64,000 nucleotides of DNA from assembly GCA_017893485.1 (NCBI GenBank), contig CM030362.1:178436166-178500165 (forward strand). The letters run 5' to 3'. Position numbers and translations under genes: made by a program. Below the pieces are notes generated by a model that had not been told where the DNA came from, did not search any database, and worked only from the letters and a program-made list of their open reading frames with translations. Within the stretch, counting starts at the first letter, position 1. Each line of letters begins with the position of its first letter. Shown one piece after another: positions 59,167-64,000 of the stretch. This DNA comes from Hemerocallis citrina. Taxonomy: Eukaryota > Streptophyta > Magnoliopsida > Asparagales > Asphodelaceae.

Positions 59167-62100
59167 TGTAACCCCTGTTTTTCATTTTATGTATTTTTGG
59201 GTCTATTTTTCTTTTTGGTGTATTTATCTCATTGTATCTCTTTTTGGACCGTATATTGGATCTACATTTTTCGATATATTCATTTATTTGTTTTGTCCTA
59301 TTTTATTTGAGCTCCTTGATCCTATTGTCTTTTTTTGGGTCATCTCTGTTTGATCAAACACTTATTTTTTTTTGTCTCCAGTATTTTATTTGTTCATATC
59401 CTAATTTTGTTTTTTATTTTGTTCATTTGCTCTATCTTGATTTTTGGATCTATTCATACCCATTATACTTACCCCAAACCATACCCATTTATTAATTAAA
59501 CCCATTACCCACACCCTCAATCACCTAACAAACCTACCCTATACCCTGTTTTAAAACTACCCAAACCCTGGTTGAGCCCCTACACCCGCTAACCTATTCA
59601 GCAGTCACCGCCCACCATGAACCCTAAAACCCCTTATATATAAAACCCATGCATTTTCCCTGTTCTTCATCCCCTTGTTCACGCATCCGCCTCCCTCCTA
59701 ACCCTGCACCCCTCTCCGATCATCTCTCCCCTACTCTTCCATCCACCTCTCCCTGTGTGCGCCCCTGTGCCCCCTACCGACTTCACAGCGTCAACAACAG
59801 CCAGACCCCCGTGCTCCTCCCCCTGAGCGACGCCAACAACCTTCCTGCCTCTCGTCGTCAGCCACCTGCAGGCCTCCGCGACGCAACCACCAGTCGCCGA
59901 CCCCCGATGATCCTGTCTGCTATGCTCCTCCCAAGTGTCGCACGACTGCAATCAGCAAGCCGACGCCAACCCTCTCCTCTGCTTCGTCGACGCACAACAG
60001 CGACAACCACTCCCCGCTGTCCGTCGTCTCCTCACTCCCTCTTTGTGTGCATGTTGGGTTTCGTCGTGTTCGTGTGCTCGCTCTTGAGTTCGTGAAATTG
60101 TGTTCGTTCGTTGAGTTCGTTGCCAGGAATCCGTTCTCGTTATTCTATTTGCATCGTCGTTTCCGTCGTGGTCTATAAAGGCAAGTAGCTTGTATTATTT
60201 TCTTTGTGTAATACAAGTACTAAATACCGCCTGTAGTGTAGTTGTGTTCTAGAGACAAATCTTGTGTAAAACCTCATGTTGTATCTTATCTCTATTGTGT
60301 TGACCCGCCTGTAGTTGCCTCATTACACACATGACATGAAATAACCCAGGGATGACCATTTCTTGTTGTATACGTGCATGTTGTTCATGGCTTGTTATAT
60401 GATCTCGTATGCTTGATGTGTTATTCGTAGGATAACTCGTTGTAGACTTGCTAAATACCCGTATACCATGTTGCTTGGACACTTAGTACACTATATTTCA
60501 TGTTTGGTTACGTTTTGGATGAGTTTCATATGAACTAGTTGATTTTGTGCATGAAGGATATTTTCTGGTTTGTCGATTTCCCGTTTTTGTTCAATATTTT
60601 AGACCCTATTAAGGTCAGTATATGAAAAATAATTGTGAATATGAATTATAGAGAATTTTGTCTACTTTCTAGATTTTCTGACAGATCTCAGTTTCGATTT
60701 ATGAGTTGCGAGTTATGACTATTTTACTATAGATGTGTTTAAAAATTCTAGATTCTGTTTTTTATGAATTCTGAATGATTATTTATTTTTCTACTGATGC
60801 TAAAGATATAATTTTGATCCAATATTTAGCTGGTTACAACTATACTTGCTTGGGATTAACCCCTAATTTTTGTCGATTTACTTGATAACTTTAATAAACC
60901 ATTTTGTGCTTGTAAACAACAACTATACTTGCAGAATTTTGTTGTTGTTCAGTAGAGAACCTTAATTTCAACCTGATTCTATTTGCTTTATCTAAAAACT
61001 TTGTGAATATGAATTATAGCCTACTGTATCTAGTTTATCACCCTTTTGACGGATCTGGATTTCGATTTATATTTTGTGAGATATTGCTATTTTAGTACTG
61101 CTGTGTTGATGTTTCCAGATTTACAAAACTACTGTATCTTGCTGTTTTCTGATTTTACTTGACTATTCTATTTATGTTGGAAAATTATGATACTTTATTT
61201 TCTAATACTAAACATACTAGGGAATACCCCAGATATTTCGTGGATTTAATCAGTGAGTTTTCATGCTGTTTTCCTGTTCTTGAATACAAACTTCTGATTT
61301 CTCCCTGAACATGTTTTCTAGATTCAAATCTGTTTTGAGACTTGTTTTGGTGAAATACCATGTGACTTATATATATTTGCTAGATTCGGCCGGAAGTTTA
61401 TTTTCCAGATTTTCTGACGGATCCAGGTTTGCATGTTTGTAGCAACAAGAATTCCAGATTTAGTACAGTACTGTCTTGCTGTCTTGAACTAGAATTTTCG
61501 TTGTTATATTCTTTTATGAGTTATCTGTACATGATTATCTTTCATCCTGTGCCTGTTACTTATTTATACCATGTTATTCTTGCCCTGTTTTGTACACGTA
61601 TATGCCTGTTTAATAATAATAACAAATAATCAAGCCAGGGTTAAGGGAAAGACCTTAGTAGTGGACAATATAGGTATGTATACCCAGAAGGGGGCCTGTG
61701 TTTCCTATTACATGTTGTTATATTTCATGATTATATGATTCATGCTTGTTATTATTATATATTGCCATGCTTCATGATTACATGATTCATGCCTGTTATT
61801 ACTATCTGATTATATGTTGCCATGATTCGTGATGATTCATGCCTGTTATTACTATATATTGCCATGTTTCATGATTACATGATTCATGCCTGTTACTACC
61901 TGTTGCCATGTTTCATGACTACATGATTCATGCCTGTTCCTGCTGCCACGATTTCACGACTGCGTGATTCGTGCCTGTTACCTGTTTACCTGATGTCCTG
62001 AGTACATGGCCCTATAGAAACTCACCACTAGGCCTAAACGTAATTTGTATGAATGTAGCAACCATGTGGTAAAAACCTGGGATGCATGAAGTGCTACCTA

Positions 62101-62890
62101 GATAGTAATAATACAAGACTTGACATAATATGATTACTTATTACATGATTACCTGTTACATGATACCTGTTACATGATACCTGTTAGATGCTTAGCTGTT
62201 ACATGTTTACCTGTACATGTTACTTGACACCTGTTCACCTGTTCATCTCTTACCTGTTTACCTGCTTGCATGACACTTGATACTTGATACATGTTACCTG
62301 TACCCTGTTAGCGCATTACATTACTTGATCTGGTTCATGATTCATCTTAGTTCTGTTTTGTTATCATGTCTATACCATGCTATGTAGTTTATTCTTTTCC
62401 ATGTACTTGTGCTTGCACTACAAGCGGCCCGTAACTTGCATTGACAGGGAGTTTGTTTTCTTTTTCCTCTTTCTGCAATTCATTAAATTACAGATTTTGG
62501 AGATCAGCTGCCAGATTGTGTAGGTGATATGAGATTATAGATGCTGGAGTTTTGCTATCATGATTTCCTGCTATTATTATCATTTCCTGTTGTTATTTGA
62601 ATAAATGTATCTGTTACTTGGACGGTTTTGTATTTGGACAATGTGATCCAGGATTATTGACTTGTTCAGATCTGATTTATTTGAGATTATTATATTTTGG
62701 TTTCAAGTAAATTCCTGTTGGTATTTTGATTTATATATGCATGCGTGGTTGACTTCTCTTGCTTCCTACTCTGATTATTCTTGTGAAATGTTGTAAAGAT
62801 CCTGACAGCTCATGGATGATAAAAATCATTCGTTGGGCTTAGTCACGTATCCATATTCCGTATTCTCTTTTTAGAAAGCGGGGCGTGACA
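59167..62890 (+). repeat. 5' LTR (3,724 bp) of a large Ty3-type element leaving the window
   Basis: Begins TGTAACCCCTG, ends GCGGGGCGTGACA, and is followed by PBS TGGTATCAGAGC at 62901. It matches the solo LTRs at 6925-10510 and 15438-18651. TATA box TTATATATAAAACCC near 59633 precedes a GC-rich leader. A repeat field (ATGATTCATGCCTGTTA) lies at 61690-62330, and the family's conserved block at about 62003-62118. The 3' end of the element is outside the window. Confidence 0.87.
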
Positions 62891-62900
62891 AGGTTTTTAG

Positions 62901-62912
62901 TGGTATCAGAGC
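62901..62912 (+). other. Primer-binding site (initiator-tRNA-Met type)
   Basis: Perfect TGGTATCAGAGC ten bases after the LTR. It identifies the LTR strand and shows that an internal region starts here. Confidence 0.85.
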
Positions 62913-63041
62913 CCAGATTTGGCTAATGTGTTAGTTTGACTGATATACTAGACAAGCTTGGCTCGATCTGGGATTGGCTCAACAGTGCACAAGCCATACA
63001 TACATAAATGAATTATAATCAACCTTGATCTAGATGCTATT

Positions 63042-64000
63042 TGTAATCTCTGTTTCCCATTCCTCGTATTTAGGGTGTATTTTCTTTTTCCATGTATTTT
63101 CTGTATTTAAAAATTTCTATAACTTTTTTTCGCTTTCGATTTCTTTTTCAGCAATTATTACTTTTTCAATTGATCGAATTTTAATATTATTCTCGTTTCT
63201 AAGAAATTCCTATTTCTTTTCATTATTCGAAATTTTATTTCGAATAACGGTGTATTGAACTTTATTTTATATCTCTATTTGATCGACGGCTTATTATATA
63301 TTATTACTGGTTAGATTACTTTAATAATTCTGTTAAACTCGATTTTTGCATATATCTTTATTATTACTTTTGGTTTCTTATTAAAAACTCATATCTACTT
63401 GCTAATTTCATTTGTAGCCCTTTGAAAATGAATTCTAAATTGTAATTAAATTACATTAATTTATAAAATTATATTTATTAATTATTGCATTTTCTTATTG
63501 GATTTTTATAACCCAAAATCCAATACCCAATACCTGAAACCCATTACCCTATAAACCATAAAGCCTAACTACCCATACCCATTAAAAACCCCTTGGACCC
63601 GTACCCGTTACCCCCACGCCCGCACTCACATAACCCTATTCCTACCATATATATATTAATACTACCTGTTCATCTTTTCCTATCAAAAACCCTACCCAGC
63701 CGCAAACCCATCGACCCCTTCATCTTCCTCCCGTCTCCCTCCCTTCCTCTCATCGGCACTCGCCACCTCCGCCAGCGTCAAGCCTGCTACAGCACCGCTG
63801 TCCTCTCCAGCGTCGCTTGGCGTTTCCCTCCCTGTCGCAGCACGGCTGCGACGTCGTCCTCAGCGATCCAGCACTGCCTTGCCCCGACTTCAGCGATCCA
63901 GCGCCGCCCTGCCTTACCCTGCGCCTGCAGCGCAGCTCTGCTTCGACGACAGCCACCGCAATGCCTCCCCCTGCGCTGCCCAGCCGCCGCGAGCGAAGCT
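63042..64000 (+). mobile_element. Start of a second related LTR nested in the internal region (runs off the window)
   Basis: TGTAATCTCTGTTTCCC resembles the TGTAACCCCTGTTTTTC start of the LTR at 59167. The order CCCATTACCC, CCATATATATATTAATAC (TATA, near 63645) and GC-rich leader is repeated. It begins 130 bases after the PBS, too close to be the partner LTR of the same intact element, so a nested insertion or a rearranged copy is likely. Confidence 0.65.

Noticed and set aside
59649..60095. 148-codon plus-strand frame downstream of a TATA box
   Set aside because: It is the GC-rich leader of the giant LTR. Ser/Pro/Arg-rich composition without a domain, and not conserved in frame with the other LTR copies as far as can be seen.

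Overview
The window looks like a repeat-dense nuclear segment of a flowering plant, probably a eudicot with a large genome. The evidence is plant LTR retrotransposons with iMet-type and Tat/Ogre-type primer-binding sites, plant-type hAT, Mutator and PIF/Harbinger insertions, and an intron-containing host gene for a mitochondrial-type RRM protein. I recognise no prokaryotic genes, tRNA, rRNA or CRISPR array. The species cannot be named from the sequence.

Layout. 608-3754: compact LTR retrotransposon (two 341-bp LTRs, PBS, PPT) with no gag or pol; its internal part is a string of captured host gene pieces (alpha/beta-hydrolase lipase, SurE-like phosphatase, HD2-type histone deacetylase). 3755-4989: a possible minus-strand first coding exon of a Pol V/IV largest-subunit-like gene and a CACTA-like remnant. 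4990-25333: Ty3-type element A1 (gag and protease only, no reverse transcriptase or integrase seen) with a scrambled 5' LTR, nested solo LTRs at 6925-10510 and 12861-19290 (the latter itself hit by a minus-strand solo LTR at 15438-18651), and long tandem arrays at 19640-24060. 25893-56730: RRM protein gene of four exons; its second intron is about 30.3 kb and holds hAT elements (26301-27282, 28056-28911), a Mutator-like MITE (29951-30335), a 1.1-kb diverged inverted repeat pair, minus-strand gag-only element B (34165-40592), a second copy of element A (A2, 42121-54274, with a hAT and a solo LTR inside) and a PIF/Harbinger element (54969-55688). 58189-64000: a minus-strand LTR element relative of B, then the 5' LTR (3.7 kb) and PBS of a large element that runs off the window, with another LTR start nested at 63042.

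How it fits together. The only convincing host gene is the RRM gene; nearly everything else is layered transposon. Elements A1, A2 and B share a design: a Tat/Ogre-like PBS, gag (with or without protease), then kilobases of tandem repeats before the polypurine tract. They look like non-autonomous partners mobilised in trans. The two points I would look at first are the chimeric gene-capturing retrotransposon at 608-3754, and the tandem arrays of A, whose units are built from small hairpins with apparently compensatory stem changes.
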